A stretch of 64,000 nucleotides of DNA from Nemopilema nomurai. Lineage: Eukaryota; Cnidaria; Scyphozoa; Rhizostomeae; Rhizostomatidae. Positions 11,600-25,059 of this stretch are shown piece by piece (position 1 is the first letter of the stretch; each line of letters begins with the position of its first letter). The position numbers and the translations under genes are program-made. The notes beneath the pieces are model-generated. The model had not been told where the DNA came from and did not search any database. It worked only from the letters and a program-made list of their open reading frames with translations. Where the stretch lies: contig ML133368.1 in assembly GCA_003864495.1 (NCBI GenBank), positions 415,011 through 479,010 on the forward strand, given 5' to 3'.

Positions 11600-14500
11600 A
11601 TAGAGTTGTCTCCTTTTCTTATGATCACGAGTTGTATTTATTGTTGAATATGTGACTCATATAATATAAGGTATGTAGATTCAAACACGGAACACTAAAG
11701 GTTGATAAAAATACATTCTAAAAGTGGAGTATGTTATGTACTTGTTGCAGCAGACTAACCTTTAACCAAGATTTAATCATCTTTTTATCAAAAATGTGCA
11801 AATATTGGCTTTCTATATTTTTCAAACATGAAAGAGTTTGTTTATTTTCTAATGCTTTGTTGATAAAAATTGCGCACATGAGGTTTAATGATCAAGGTCA
11901 GATCATTTATAGATCATGCAGCATAACACCGCATGAGAGAGCCTGCCTGTTGCAAAAACTACGGCTTCTAGTTTCTTGAGTTTGGAGAAATTGTGAGAGG
12001 AACAGGATCAGTAAACTATACACTCATAAGTTGGTGAATTTCAATTGTGGGGGCTCACTTGCTCAACCTTTCCACTGGAAGCGAGTGTGAATGAATGGCT
12101 TGTGTTTTCTGCCATCATTTGCGTTGGGTTTTTCAATCTTTCCTACAATGAAAAATGTTATAATGAAACCTACGTTTCTCGCATGAGCCGCGATGAATGC
12201 CAGAAAATTGTTCTGTTGTATGCAGCCAAATACGAAAACTTTGTTATTTCCTTCATCGAAACCGCAACCTACTCGGAATTGATGCACAAATAGATTTATA
12301 AGCGCTTCCTCATCGGGGTTTTGCAGGCATTCAACTTCCCGAGCTGTGGTCTACTATTCTTTGAGGGCAAATTGAATTAGAATGTTTATTCGCAGCCTTG
12401 GCACCAAGTATGGTTCTTTGCAATCATCAGCTTTTGTGCTAAGGCAAACTGTAATCTGCTGCTTTTCCACAAGCTAAATTTGAAGCGAGTCCTATATGCC
12501 TTTTCCTTTAAAAAGTGCTATGTTCTCGAGTGAATTCGCTGCAAACGGTTGTCGATGTAACACGCTTACCTGGTTGGTTGCAATAGGCGTTTGTTAATGG
12601 CAGTGCTGCCCGTTTGATTTCCACTGTGATCCCAATTGTTGTAGAAATTTGGCCACTTTATTTGTCCTTTTGTCGTTGTTTAAACTCGTTATTTATCCTG
12701 TTCATTACCGTTTGCTGATGTAAAAGTGATTGATTAGAGAATCAAGAGGGCTTTTTTAATTGTTAACTTCGGCGCTGATGTTTTGTTATTTTAATGTATT
12801 AATAGTATTTGTTAGGAATCAGTCCTAGTTAATTCGATGCACCGATCCTAGATTGTTGATAATGTTTTTAGATTCATGTCTAGCTAACCTAAGAGCAATG
12901 TGATTGTCCGAATGATTCATGAAGACTTTTGACAAAGTTTGTCTCTACTTCCGAGCTTTCCTATTATTAATTACAAATATCCATCCCAACGTGTGGTATC
13001 TACAGTGCACTCCTGCAATTGTCTTTGTAATCCACTGTGCATCTATGTAATCTACATTTAACCCTTATGCAGTGTACACAATTCATCATCAATCTAGATT
13101 GCAATCCATGCAATCCATCGCGCGTCTTCATCTAATCTATGTAGGCTAATGTGAAAAAATGACCGACATTCTCATTGAACAAAACTGTTCTTTTGACATT
13201 TTTTAACTTCCTTGTCATCAATTTGCTTATTGTCCTGCTTAATTCTGAAATGCGCCTGGGCTTTCAAAACTTATTTACAGCAATTTTTTAAATTCACGGG
13301 AAATTTGCGAAGCGTGCAAAGAACTAAGCTAGGTCAAAGTCCCACATCCAGCGTTGAAGTCTATAGCATTTGAAGTTTTAAGCAATTTTTGACATAGAAA
13401 AGAGTGTCATCTTGAATGAACTTGGCCGATGGACCGACAGTAAATGAAATTGCGAAAAGCATTGAACTATATCCAACAAACTTAGACTCTCTCTATAGGC
13501 CAGACCCTGGTTTGGATCTGAAGAAAGGTGGCCTTATCATCACAGGAAAATCACACGTCTTGTGTCTATTTGTAATTTGGCGTATCAAGAACTATGAGAC
13601 AAAGAAAGATATCTTAATATTTCAAAAAGCTATCCTTTCGGTTGGGGTAAAACAAAAATAGGAAGCCTTTTGTAAATGTTTATCGCAGCAAATAGCTACT
13701 ACTGGTTTAAGAGTGGTAAAGGAATTTTCAAATTGTTTAGAATATTGAAATAGTTTTCAAAAGTGAAACTCAAATGGAACCATTGCCACGCCTTTCTATC
13801 CCGCAACAACAACCCGAGTATCCCTGTTGCCGCCTTTGATCTTCGCCCGCCAACCATTTGCTTTGACCATCTGGCGGGAACGCTCAAAATGAACGCAAGG
13901 GGCAGATTAGCGACACGAAACAGTTGGTACCTTGGCTGGTGCGAGCGAAGAAAGCGTAGAATTGAGAAATTAAAGGCAAGAAGTGAGGGTAAAGAAATTG
14001 TGATGGAGAAAAGAAAACAAGAGGAAAGATACCGCGAACCTGTCATTTGTGAGTTCTGCTTTGTTCATATAGACAGGCTAGACCTGAAATGTTTTCCTTG
14101 AGTAATCACATAACCAAACAACGTGATAAAGCTAGCAAGATTTGACGAAATTAATTAGAAAAATGGAAACTTCTCAAAATTAATATTTTCTGAACTTGTT
14201 TGTATTAGGTACACAATGTGCTGCAAATGCAGTATAAGTTAATAAGAATTTAGAGAAAACTGATACATTCAGTTCAGATAGGCATATCAATTACAGCAAT
14301 TGATGTCTATGAAGTAGAAGAGCTCTGCGGAGGTATTTACTGCAAATAGGACTCCTAATGTGATGGTTTTTTCTGAGCCTTTATTTTATTTACATGAATA
14401 TCCTCACATTAAAAAACATTTCTAGAAACACTTAGCATATTACATATCAAACTGTTTTGGTCTCCCTTTTAGTGAAGGCATCTCTGTAGAAGCAGGGCAA

Positions 14501-15780
14501 TTATATATTGTTTCAAAGATCAATAACTGGAAAACAAACGCGGTTGTCCTTTATTTTATAGCAGTGATAGAGTTTCTTTCCTTCCCATTATATAATCTTA
14601 GCAAAGTGACAGAAACCTATAGTATTACATTTTTTCAAGCATTTAACTAATTAATAGCTTTTTGTCTATTGGCTGCTATAAATATGTTCCATGCCAACTA
14701 TATTAATCATCAATAATTCTCTAACTAGTCTTGTTAAAGTGAATTTTTAAATGACTCCAAGAAATTGATACAGGAGATTTTGGTGAATCAGCCATAACAA
14801 CTTTTCAAAGAAGAAATTTTAATCCGTGATTTTGCATTTCTTCTTTGTCAAGCTATGTGATATTATATATTTTTCGGATATAAACGAAAATATAAACTAA
14901 CAACTAAAAACTATAAAGTGCATAAAAACTAACGTTTTATGGTATAAAATTTGCTCTTTCTTGCTCTTTCAGTGCAAATTGTTTGCATGCATTGTGATTA
15001 TTACAGTTATGCTTGAACAGTGCAATTTTGCTTTGTATCCTTTTTGTTGTTTATGTTGAATACTCTCTTACAGTACCTGTTTCAATGGCCAAACTTATTT
15101 CACTGATTTGCTAGCATTTAGAAGCACCCATCTTTAACAAGCAGCTATTTTTAATCATGAATCTTTTTTATTCCAAGAATTGTTGTACATTGCTTTAGTT
15201 GTGTTTGCAAGCCACCTAAAGACAAACACTAAATACATTTCCTTGGTAATTCTTGATTAAGAATTTGTACAAAGTTTTACAAATTCAGCTGTCTTCAGTT
15301 GCAATATTTTTGATTTTTTTTGATTGGATTATTTGTCATTTTACCATTATTATCCATGGTTTGAAAGGCCAAATAATTACAATTGAGGTGTTCTTTGAAT
15401 TGTAAATATGCTTGCATTGATAGATTTGCAAACTTTATACAGAAAATGTAAAACTAATGACCCTTTTAACTACTATTTAGTCATAAGACATGCAGCTGGC
15501 ATCTAGCCATTCCCCCTCCGTCAAATAAGTTCTTAGTTATTAACTTTGTTTTGCATATTAAGATTGTTTTTAAGCGTACTAGCATATTCGTTCAGGGGGG
15601 GGGGGGGGGGGGCACATTCAGTACTGCCAGTCCATTCGATTATTTTTACTGTTTACGTCGCTTGTTTATAAACGCAGGCGACTCTGAAAACTTGCACTTC
15701 ATTCCAACAAAGTGCCTTAAATACAAGATTAAAGATCCTTTTCCAGAATAAGTCCTTCGTTTTCAAAACTTCTCCGATTT
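11600..15780. other. intergenic spacer downstream of the kinesin
   Basis: No recognised gene. The kinesin 3' UTR must begin here, but no clear AATAAA signal is seen in the first 100 bases. Around 13000-13145 there is loose repetition of caatccatg/taatctatg words. A 112-codon frame at 13763-14101 is open on both strands and matches nothing I know. An 18-G run sits at 15595-15612. Confidence 0.5.
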
Positions 15781-15785
15781 TTGTG

Positions 15786-16235
15786 AACGTCATCGGTTTT
15801 AAACATGACTATCTACGCTACGCCTCTAATTTCTCAGAAATTAACTTTAGAATTGTTATCTTCATCTTTGACTTAGTTTACACTAACAATTTCATGTTTT
15901 TTTACCATTCGGTCGCGTGTTACTTTGTTTTTGAATATTTGGATATTTCTTGAGATAAGACCTTAATTTGCCGCTGCAGTGAAAATTCCATTGAAATGTA
16001 TGGAAAAGCTACATTTCAAATATTTGCAAATTCGCGCCTGACGGCGCAATAATAGGCTTAGGCGCAGGTTGGAAGGGGGGGGGGGTTGCTAAGGGAGATT
16101 TTAAAAATCACAAGAAGTAGTTTTTAAAAGAGCTGTATTGTTTAATAAAAATTGAAGGGTCCGCACAGACTCATTTCAACATGATGACTCCAATTCTATG
16201 ATCAATTTTGTCCAATGTGAATAAATCTAGCACAG
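15786..16235 (+). repeat. dispersed repeat with internal poly-G, copy 1
   Basis: This stretch shares an ordered series of blocks with 51950-52285: a gctgcagtgaaaattccattgaaatgta block, a 'gcctgac' block, and a 'cacagactaatttTaacatgAagattctaattctat' type block. It carries an 11-G run (16075-16085). The copies are strongly diverged, so this is an old element of unknown class. Confidence 0.6.
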
Positions 16236-16384
16236 CCTAGCCCAGAAAATCTATCTGCTTCTTCAAGAGCACTTCGTTTACAGAGAGAAACTAACTTCAA
16301 AGATGATTGGTGTCGCATTAGTTTCTCTTTCTTATCCCTCCCCTTGCCTATGCGTAATTAATATTTTGTTGCGGTACACCCCAA

Positions 16385-17710
16385 CTCATCTCTGATTCCG
16401 ATGACGAGTCTGAATACCCTTAAGCCACATCTGATTCTAAAATTAGTAAAGATAGAGGTATTGTTTTTTTTACTGTCAATAGTTGATGAGAATGATAATG
16501 GAACCGGATCAGATCTGGATCAACCCATATTGTGACTCATGTCCAAGATTCCGGTAGCATTTCCGAAATAGGCAATCCTTCATCGGAAGGAAGAAAGTGG
16601 AAGAAAAAGCGGAACAGGAGAGAATGTTTTTTTCTGGTAAGGTAAGTAAATTGTGATTCTACAGGAATTAAACTATTTTGAAGTTTATTTAACTGCTTCT
16701 TTCATATCTTTAAGGGAAATTCAATTTTTTCTGAACATTTTTTATTCCAAGCTATATTTTCTTTCTCAAACGATACGCCGAGCATTTGTCAGAGAAAACA
16801 CGCTTTTTTATAAGGAACTTACCACAAGGCCTAGTTCCAAAAGTTCCTTATTCGTAGACCTCAAGTCATCAGATTTTAGTACCAAAAGTTCCTTAGAAGT
16901 TCCTTAGTTTTCACTGCACATCAATAAGCCTCAACATTAAATAGAGAGAGGGGCGAGATAGAGTATGCGGAAACTACTCAATAAAGTACTTGACACACGA
17001 ATAGCAAACAATCTATGCGAGTATTGGCTGCAAATGAATGGAACGGGCTTTTTCGCTCTTGATGCTTGCAGTTATAAAAAAATTTCAAATCGCAAAGTTC
17101 CTTAGGGATTTCGTTTTTAGTAGTATAAGTTCTTTATATATTTCGGCCTTCTACATCTAGGTTCCTTATAAAGTGGTTCCTTGTAAAAAAAACGTGTACT
17201 CTATTGTATCCATTCTGCAATCACAGGGACAACTTACCCTATAATACTACCGATTATGGTTAATAAGCCAATGCGAATAGCTTTCTGAAAGTACAGAACT
17301 CCGCCATTATGAAAACATTTTGATTCAATTCCCTACATCGACTTTGCACTTTTTCATTCATTGCAGTCCAGTCAAGCTCTCAAAGCCTCTGGTCCGGCTT
17401 TTATACGTTAAGAGCATACAGCAGTGATATCTGTATGGATTAAACAAGGAACCTCGACAAAGGAGCCATAGTTATTACGTCACCAGTTTGGGAAAGAAAC
17501 TCTGCATGCAAGCAGGTCTATCAACAAAATTAGATCAAAGAGAGAGAAGGACTGAAAACAAAGGTGGCGCATATGAAGACGCGATTGCATCAAACCTTTG
17601 CTCTCCGCGGGAACTGAGAGACGGCGTTCAAGCCCGAAGCCGCTGTGTGTTTTGTCCAGAGATAAATTTCTGCCTAACAGCCGAGAGTTCCCAAGTGTTC
17701 AACAAATAAA
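16385..17710 (+). pseudogene. possible decayed transposase, interrupted by a MITE
   Basis: Broken frames include an acidic piece (SDSDDESEYP, near 16390), another (DENDNGTGSDLDQP, near 16487), a basic piece (GRKWKKKRNRR, near 16590) and, after the MITE, RSRCVFCPEINFCLTAES (17630-17690). An acidic N-terminus and Cys-rich C-terminus recall piggyBac-like transposases, but no catalytic core is visible. Stops and frame changes separate the pieces. This is a guess from composition and one short motif. Confidence 0.2.
16798..17197 (+). mobile_element. ~400-bp MITE, copy 1
   Basis: It is bounded by inverted termini: cttttttataaggaac on the left, and gttccttgtaaaaaaaacg on the right, which reads the same on the other strand with small changes. 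The interior has several gttcctta words. A second copy at 37380-37780 is close to identical along its length. There is no coding capacity, so it is a non-autonomous DNA transposon. Confidence 0.85.
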
Positions 17711-18599
17711 TGAAGATATCGGATGTTGATTGGTTTCGGTAAGGTAGGCAATTTAGCAAACTGTTTTTATTTGAAAAGTTACTTTTTGTGTTTACTGGCG
17801 ATAACCTGCTGTTACAGTGTTTTTAAATGCTGAAAGATCTTCCCCTTCACGGAAAGACGAAAACCTATCAGGAAAGGGAAGTTTTCTCGAGTCCAGGCCA
17901 AGGATGTTTGTGGTTAAGCCAGTGTAAAATTACATAGGCCTATTGTGATCTATTCTACAGTGGCGGATGAACATTGAGCATTGTCATTTCCAAGAAACGT
18001 TTATCAGATGTTTTCCCTCTCAGCTAAAAATAATTGGCTCCGGGCCTTCCTTGGAATATTCTGAATATTAGACTTTTAGACTAGCAAACCAATGATATCA
18101 AGCAAAAGATTTGGTTAGAGAACAATAGGTTTTGAAGATGTCCAGTCACTATAAATTGAGACAGTATATATCTGTATTATTTCTAACTTTCAGATTTCAG
18201 ATTGCATCTTTGCACATTTTTGCAGTAGAATAGATATTTCACAGAAGAGCTCTTTAACAGAATAGACTTTTGTCTACGTCCCCAAAACCTGTTCGGTAGT
18301 GAATTTTGTGGTGAAAAAAACAAAGAACAGGGATGTCTTCGGCATAATTTTCCCACTGTAAAAGAGAGAAATTGTGATAAGACATAGAAAAATGTTTTCC
18401 TTTTCTTTCGAGAACAGTCAGACTTTGTTTAAGGATTTCTTTGCCCTCTCAAATTTCGTAGTATATATGCTACACTCAAAAAGCTGGAACAAAGTTTCGG
18501 TGAACAATTTAAAGTAGTGTTCTCCGCAATGTAAGGGCTAATTTGCTCTCGTTTTACGTGTGGTATGATTATTGTGAAATATTACAAACAATGATTTTT

Positions 18600-18707
18600 A
18601 GAAACTTCACTATAGCTAGAAATAGCGGAACTAGTTTTTGCGCACTAAAAACAGACACATGCAAAACTGGTATGCAAAACTGGTTCCGCTATTTCTAGCT
18701 ATTTCGT
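18600..18707. repeat. inverted-repeat element
   Basis: Left arm 18600-18645 and right arm 18671-18707 are reverse complements over about 30-35 bases centred on agctagaaatagcggaac / gttccgctatttctagct. The left arm, read on the other strand, matches the kinesin intron repeat at 1178 over about 45 bases. It would fold as a hairpin and looks like a small non-autonomous element. Confidence 0.7.
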
Positions 18708-21700
18708 ATGATTGCAATTTTGTGTTATCAAACAATCTTACGTGCAATCTTACAGAAAAGCCATCTTCATATTTATCGTACACTAGAAATCAATTTAAAC
18801 TTACTAAAGCTCTTAGATCTCTCTTTTCAACGGGTTAACAGGTTTCCTTCAATTTCGTGAACGAATTCGATTTCAAATTTCGCAACCTTTTGTTGCAATT
18901 TCGTTTACACCACAACAACATTAAATTATATTAAGGACATTTAAACGCCTTTCTTCTTGAAAAGTTGTGAGCAGTAAGGCAGAGCGAAAGATTTCTTTTC
19001 CTTGTGAGAAGTTTTTGTCTAGAGACTCTAAGTTAGGAATATCACCCTAGCAATGACTCTGTTGACAGCCCTCTGGTGTATCTCAAACCATAGGGGTAGG
19101 GAACGTTATATCTACACGGCATGCCATTACGTGGACTATTTAAACGGCGAAAGGCTTCATAGCATTAACCCTGACCATAACCTTCAGTTCCAAGCAATGG
19201 TGGTCTAGGTACTCTACTGTCTACTGTCTGAATTTCCATTATTTCTGTGCTAAGGCGAGGTACGCCACCGCACTAATTGTACCTTAGAGAGGGTAATGCA
19301 GTGCCCCCACAGCCCCACTTTATAATTCTGCTGGAAATAGACCATACTCATAGTCCTGAATTGATATATTAAGCGTTCACCTTAATGTCGACGAAAATCT
19401 ATACTTTTGTGACATCTTTTAACTCGAATTTCACAACTCGCTTTCAAAGGCATACGAATGCTGCTTATGACGATTTTTGACACAGTAGATGTCATGAGTA
19501 ACATCCTTGGACTTTAAACTGGGAAGGTGATCGTCATAAGATTTCTTTCGAGTGGATTATTGTCCGAATGTTTCCCGATCATTTTGTAAGGTTTTGTCTT
19601 TCAGACAACACTTGGGCTTAGAGGTTACTACTAAAGATTTGTAATAACTATTGATGGGAAGCCACAAGCTTTCAAAGAAACAAAGTTACTGTAATACTGT
19701 TGCGTTGTTAGAAGTGTCGAAGAAATCAGACGCTTTCCCCTAAATCTAGCCTCAAGTTGTAGCCTATGACGTCATTGTAGACATGATCAACACCGATAGG
19801 AAAACATATGCTTTTAGATATGTTCGCGCGGGACTTTCAAATCTCCTAATGCCCCCCGGATTTTTGTAAACTGTTATGCTAGCCTGGCAAGTAGGCTTTC
19901 TAAGCATACCACTGTACAGAGTGTAATAGTATGTTGGATATTTCGGTCAATGAATCTAATTATTACGTGTTAAAAAGTGCTTGATTCCCATGTATGCTAG
20001 GGGTAAATGACATGACGGTTTTGCTCCAAGGTTAAACTGAATTGGATTATGAGTTACCACAAGCGTAATTTTAGTGTAAATTTCCAATATGTAAGAGGGC
20101 TTGATTTGCCAAAAATTGTCGCGACCCGATCAAAACCTCAACAATTTAAGTCGTTAGTGCTGTCGACACGAACGTCTGATGTAGAAGACAAAGGAGAGAG
20201 CGTTGAAGGAGGGGTGTCTCTCGAATTACCTTTGTACTAAGGACCCCGTAGTGCATTGGATCCGACTTGTGCCGTGGACTCTGGTACGCTTTCTGACTTC
20301 ATGCATTTGGTGTTTGCGGTCTAGGATTCGTGCAGGAAAAGCAACGCATTAGATAGCAGCTGAAAAATTATGAAAGGAGTGACATTCAACTGAGAAGACA
20401 GGTCATTTGTGTCAGCTGGAAGTGCACGAGTGCAAATAGGTATATCTGGAGCTTATTTTTAACTCTGGCGAACGCTTTTTGTAATGACATTGACAAGTGT
20501 TGTGTTCTCGACCTAAGTACCACCCTTCGATGCCGTTTCAAGTACTTTGGAAACCAGTTAGAAATCAAAACACGTAAATGCTCATTGGTGCAAGTTGAGG
20601 GACATTTGACCTGGGTTGAAAAAGACACAGGATTGTAGATAAAAGGAAGCCAAGCCTTCAACTAGAACAAAACCTGTCTGGGTCAGCTGATCAATCGATT
20701 ACAAGACACTGGGCCTATGAAAGTCCCACTGTGCACTATCTCACAGGGGAGCAGGGAGAAGGCTCGCTCGAAATTGTTTCTGTTTTAAGAAGAGAACACA
20801 ACTAACGCTCGTATTATCACATGCAATTGAATGTAGCTCCTGTTGTAGTTAGGCTAAATAAGAAAAAAACTGGAGAACTTAAGTGAACGAGATGAAATTA
20901 AGGAAGGAATTGAACACCTTTTTAACTAATATGTTTTTGCTGATTTGCTGATGCCAATGCCATTAAGAGCTCCCACCCAATAGTCCAATTTATTCTCTTT
21001 TCAATATTTTTCATCACGGCCCAAGGCTGTTTTTTCATCTTTTATGATGAACCTGCATCTTCATAAACTTATGCAGTGTTGACGTCATACTGGCTGTGAG
21101 GCCATTGTAGAAGTGGAATACAAACAATGAACGGTCGCGTATAGGTTTCGTTTGTTCTAGACCGTACAACGCCTTCTAGTGCATGTGCAATTTGTTCCGT
21201 TCATAATGGCCTTGTCACGGAAGGTCGAGGCTGCAGCCATAGCTTGTGGACAAACGTATCCCTGATGTTGTTTCTGCACCAGTACTGGCGGCCTATTTGT
21301 AGTTAGGGCTCTTAATCATGGTGGTCGTTTATCTGTAAGAACAACGAAACTAAAATGTAATTAAATGCAGCAAACACGCAATCAAATTTAGTTGCTGAGT
21401 TTATCAGTAGATGACAAAGCTTCTGATTGATAAACCTTGATACGGGAGCACTAGAAAGGCCAGAAGAAGTGAAGCGGCAGAGCAGAAAGGTTCTGATGAA
21501 CAATCGACAATGCCACCGGAGAAATAAACGTCCTCTTGCCTCAAATCTTCTAGTGCATCATCAAGTCGTTTGCACACGATCGTGTGTAGGTTTGAAGGAG
21601 AATCATGTTCAAACCTTATCTAGCGGGATATGAAAGTGGCCCGACACAAGCCTTCTCGCTTGAAATGCTAAGGGACAGAAAGTCAGCCAATAAATTAATG

Positions 21701-23041
21701 TTATGCCAGCCAACCGCGCACTATCACAAGCGTTAAGCAAATTCTGGTACACAGGTTTAAGATGGGACAATGCCAGATTTATCTCTTTTGGTCGTTTAGA
21801 AAGAAATTGATAGTGTAAAAAGAGACGGATAATCAGAGCTTTAGGCCCATACAAAACTCCAATGGTAGGAAGGTTGATCCCATCGTCCCATGCGGTCGTA
21901 TTGTCTTCCGTCTGCCAGCAAGGTCATGAAATGCGACATATTGATTTTCTCGGGATACCAAAATCCTCTTACAGGGACAAATCTGTGTCACCGAATTGAT
22001 ATTCACGTAAGAGATAACTAATATTCTCAGCCTGCAGCCCAGTTAACTGATATTCTCTGCAGTACATTGCCTCGCTGTAGGATTGAATGATGCACAGGAC
22101 AATAGCATTGATCACAAATGACCCACTTGACATTCCCCTTCTTAGAAATGCATTCATCAATATGGTTGAATTCGAGGCATAACTGTTTTGCCTACTTACT
22201 TTGACGATATCAGCTTGTTTCTTCGTCTTTCCAGTAATCCTTTGGAAAGCAGTTAAGTGTTATATTTATACTATGCAATCTTGCCCTTGAATTTTCATCC
22301 CCTTTAACATTTGACCTACCTCTTTGGTTGTATGAGGTTCACAGTGGGGGATTATGGTTTGTGTGTTGAGCCGATCTTCTTTTGAGCTCTCTTTTTTCCA
22401 GACAGTTTTGTATAACCTGCATAATTTCTACCTTAACCAAGGTATCTTGTTGTGCTTGGTTTCAAATTTGTGACTCTATATTACCCACTTTATGAAATCT
22501 CACACTGTTTTTATCAAAAATACTTTTGGAAAGAGCACTCCCAAAATCATTTTCCCTAAGAGAAGCTATATTGTAATCTTTAACGAGTGTGGTTAGAAAA
22601 TATTATGTCATCTCTAAAAATGGGAAGTTATGTATCTTAAGCCTGCACTGCGGGCTGCTAAATTGTTGTGGGCTTGATGACTCACTTATCTGAGCAAGCT
22701 GGTGGAAACCAAAATCCTTTGTTTGGCATCGAAACCTAGAACGTATAAACCGAGGGAGGTGCTGTCCACAGTTGTCAACAGCAATATCGTAGATTTTTTT
22801 CTATTTTGGAAAAGCTGGCAACTATACTGCTAAGATGTCGGTTAAGTTGTGGACTATGTTGACGACCTCACGTTTACGACGTCAGATGTTGTTCGGTAAT
22901 TTTTAGAGGGCGATGTAATTAAATAGTAGTTATGGTTATCAAAAGAGAGCTAAGGAGACACCGGTGCCAGTATGCTGGGAATTATATTACAACCGATGCC
23001 CATGTAGGAATCTTGCTAATGCCGACTTCATAGGGGCATTT
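18708..23041. other. intergenic spacer
   Basis: I see no exon with a protein match here. Frames at 20049-20240, 21427-21633 and 21609-21854 are short and uninformative. A frame from about 21427 (NLDTGALERPEEVKRQSRK) followed by a gt looks exon-like in composition, but it has no convincing acceptor. Confidence 0.45.
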
Positions 23042-23209
23042 GCCAGCCCTTGCCCTTCGCCAGCCCCTTGCCCTTCGCCAGCCCCTTGCCCTTCGCCAGC
23101 CCCTTGCCCTTCTCCAGCCCCTTGCCCTTCGCCAGCCCCTTGCCTTTCGCCAGCCCCTTGCCCTTCGCCAGCCCCTTGCCCTTCGCCAGCCCCTTGCCCT
23201 TCGCCAGCC
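23042..23209. repeat. 18-bp tandem repeat, about 9.4 copies
   Basis: The unit gccagccccttgcccttc is repeated head to tail. The first unit lacks one C, and single changes occur in units 5 and 6. Because 18 is a multiple of three, all three forward frames stay open (repeats of PAPCPS, LALRQP or PFASPL). No flanking gene structure supports translation. Confidence 0.92.
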
Positions 23210-23504
23210 TTATGATGGTTAATGATGCTGTGGGTGGGTCATGTTTACTTGAGACAGCAGACTTTGAGCACCTCTAGCCTCCATTACGTGTTGGCAAACA
23301 AAGGAACCATCAAATTGCCTTACTAAATGTCAAACGGCTTATCTCATAAATAGACTCAGTTTCGATACGCTGTTTTGTGGCGTCCTCAGCTGACAATATT
23401 AGGGGCAAATCGAAGGTTATATTATGTTCAGCACATAACACCTTAAAAGCAGTCCTTCGGAGTATCATGGCAGCTTCCCAGTTTGTGCCAGATCCACCGT
23501 CCAA

Positions 23505-23665
23505 GTCATGGGCTCCGACGCAGGTTTGAAAGTGGAGGGGTCAAGGGAGATTTTAACAATTATATCAAAAAATGTTTATAAAGGCTCTATTGTTTTACAA
23601 TAAAATGAGGGGCCATGCCCCCCCCCCCCGGCCCCCTCCCCTTCGTCGGGGGCCCTGCAAGTAGC
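23505..23665 (+). repeat. dispersed repeat fragment with poly-C
   Basis: It contains caagggagattttaacaat and a 12-C run (23618-23629). The 'aagggagatttta' block followed by an A/T-rich part and a 'tattgttt' block is also found near 16090-16145, so this looks like a relic of a shared repeat family. Confidence 0.45.
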
Positions 23666-24699
23666 ATGGTGAATACAAAGGCAATAAATCATCTTGTGCA
23701 GTGACTGAGAACGTCTGGAGCATAAAAGACGGAAACTCTTCAAGGCTAGAACTTAAAAGCAAAATCCGCCCTTGTTACCTATGAAGTTCCCTTTTCAAAG
23801 TTTTAACTCACATCTACTGTACTTATACAAACGGAGTTTTTTATCAAGAAGAGGAACCCAGAGAGGCTGTTGCGATACTGAACGTTTGAAGTTCCAAATT
23901 AAACAAAATATAGGTCTTGCTTTCAATCAGAAATTCTGGGTCGTTGTTACATCACTGCAGTGAACTCTTATATGTTTCATTGCAATGGACATTGCAAAAA
24001 GATGTTCTATTCTACCCCCAGACAATTTTATCAAAATCTCCATTATATATAACATTGTAAAAGTATCTACTGTTTGGTATCTTTTTTCTCGAGATGGGTT
24101 TCACAAGACAGTTAAAGAGGTGGGAAAGCATGTTAACCACGATTGATGCCTGATTGGCTTAAAGGCTTTTATGAGTTCACCTTATGCAACGAATTCAATG
24201 CATCCTAGGTTAAAATTTTATGTAAAGAGCATGTAGCCTCTGTCTGGTGTATGTCGCGATTGCAATTGAAAATACCACTCCTTGTCATAGTTGATATAAT
24301 CAGCTATTGTGCAAACCCCTTAAACACGGATTTTGACGCCATGTTATTTTTTCTCTTGACAAGGTCATGCTGGTATTTTCATAAACAACTTCCCGTATAA
24401 AGAGAAGCATTGTCATGGGGCTTTTTCTCGGAAGAAAAGGTCGGATCATTGTTAAAAGCATGATGTTTTCATTCAAACAAATTCAAATAGAAATAAAAAT
24501 CAAAACTTGAAATTATATAAACATTATTGAAAAACTTGTTTTTTCATAGATAAAACATTTTGTCGTAATATTCAAGTTGAGAGGCATCTTTTTCCGGTTT
24601 AGCTAGGACTGTAGTTCGAAGTTCCTCTATTTTCAGTTTGACGCTCCATTTTCTACTAAAGATTATTACCTTTTCTCAAGATTATTTCCATTTTTCCAG

Positions 24700-24739
24700 G
24701 ACATGGAAGAGGATAGAATCGAAAGTCGGAAATGCACTG
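24700..24739 (+). CDS. candidate 5' coding exon, possibly of the sosondowah-like gene
   Basis: A 40-base segment between a strong acceptor (attatttccatttttccag) and gtgagt. Read from its first base it gives DMEEDRIESRKCT and leaves one base, which joins in phase to 27242-27306. No similarity is recognised. It is assigned to the sosondowah-like gene only because the phase chain continues to exon 31798. Confidence 0.4.
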
Positions 24740-25059
24740 GTGAGTTTCGTCTTTAGATTTTGAAATTGTTCACCTCCGTATTGCGAAACAGTTGTTGCTA
24801 CTAAACAGATCACTTTCGCGTTCTGCACACACGAGACCTTACCTTGGGTACCAGATCCACTAGGGTAACGAGACCTAAACTCGAGAAGATCGTTGAGGCT
24901 AGTTTACACTTCGTTGCATAAAGGTGCTGGTTGCTGCGACCTGACAATCACAGAGTAAAAGCCACATGACACTTTCCAGTATTATCATTGGCCAGTGACC
25001 CCAGCGTACCAAGAAAGAACCAGTTTCGAGTGTTTACACGAGGCCAACTGAGACTGACC

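Noticed and set aside
13699..14101. Overlapping frames of 112-115 codons on both strands
   Set aside because: Being open on both strands with no motif or splice support suggests a locally stop-poor, GC-richer patch.
22964..23277. Proline/alanine-repeat proteins
   Set aside because: The three frames are only the 18-bp minisatellite translated; no conserved flank, start context or intron signals.
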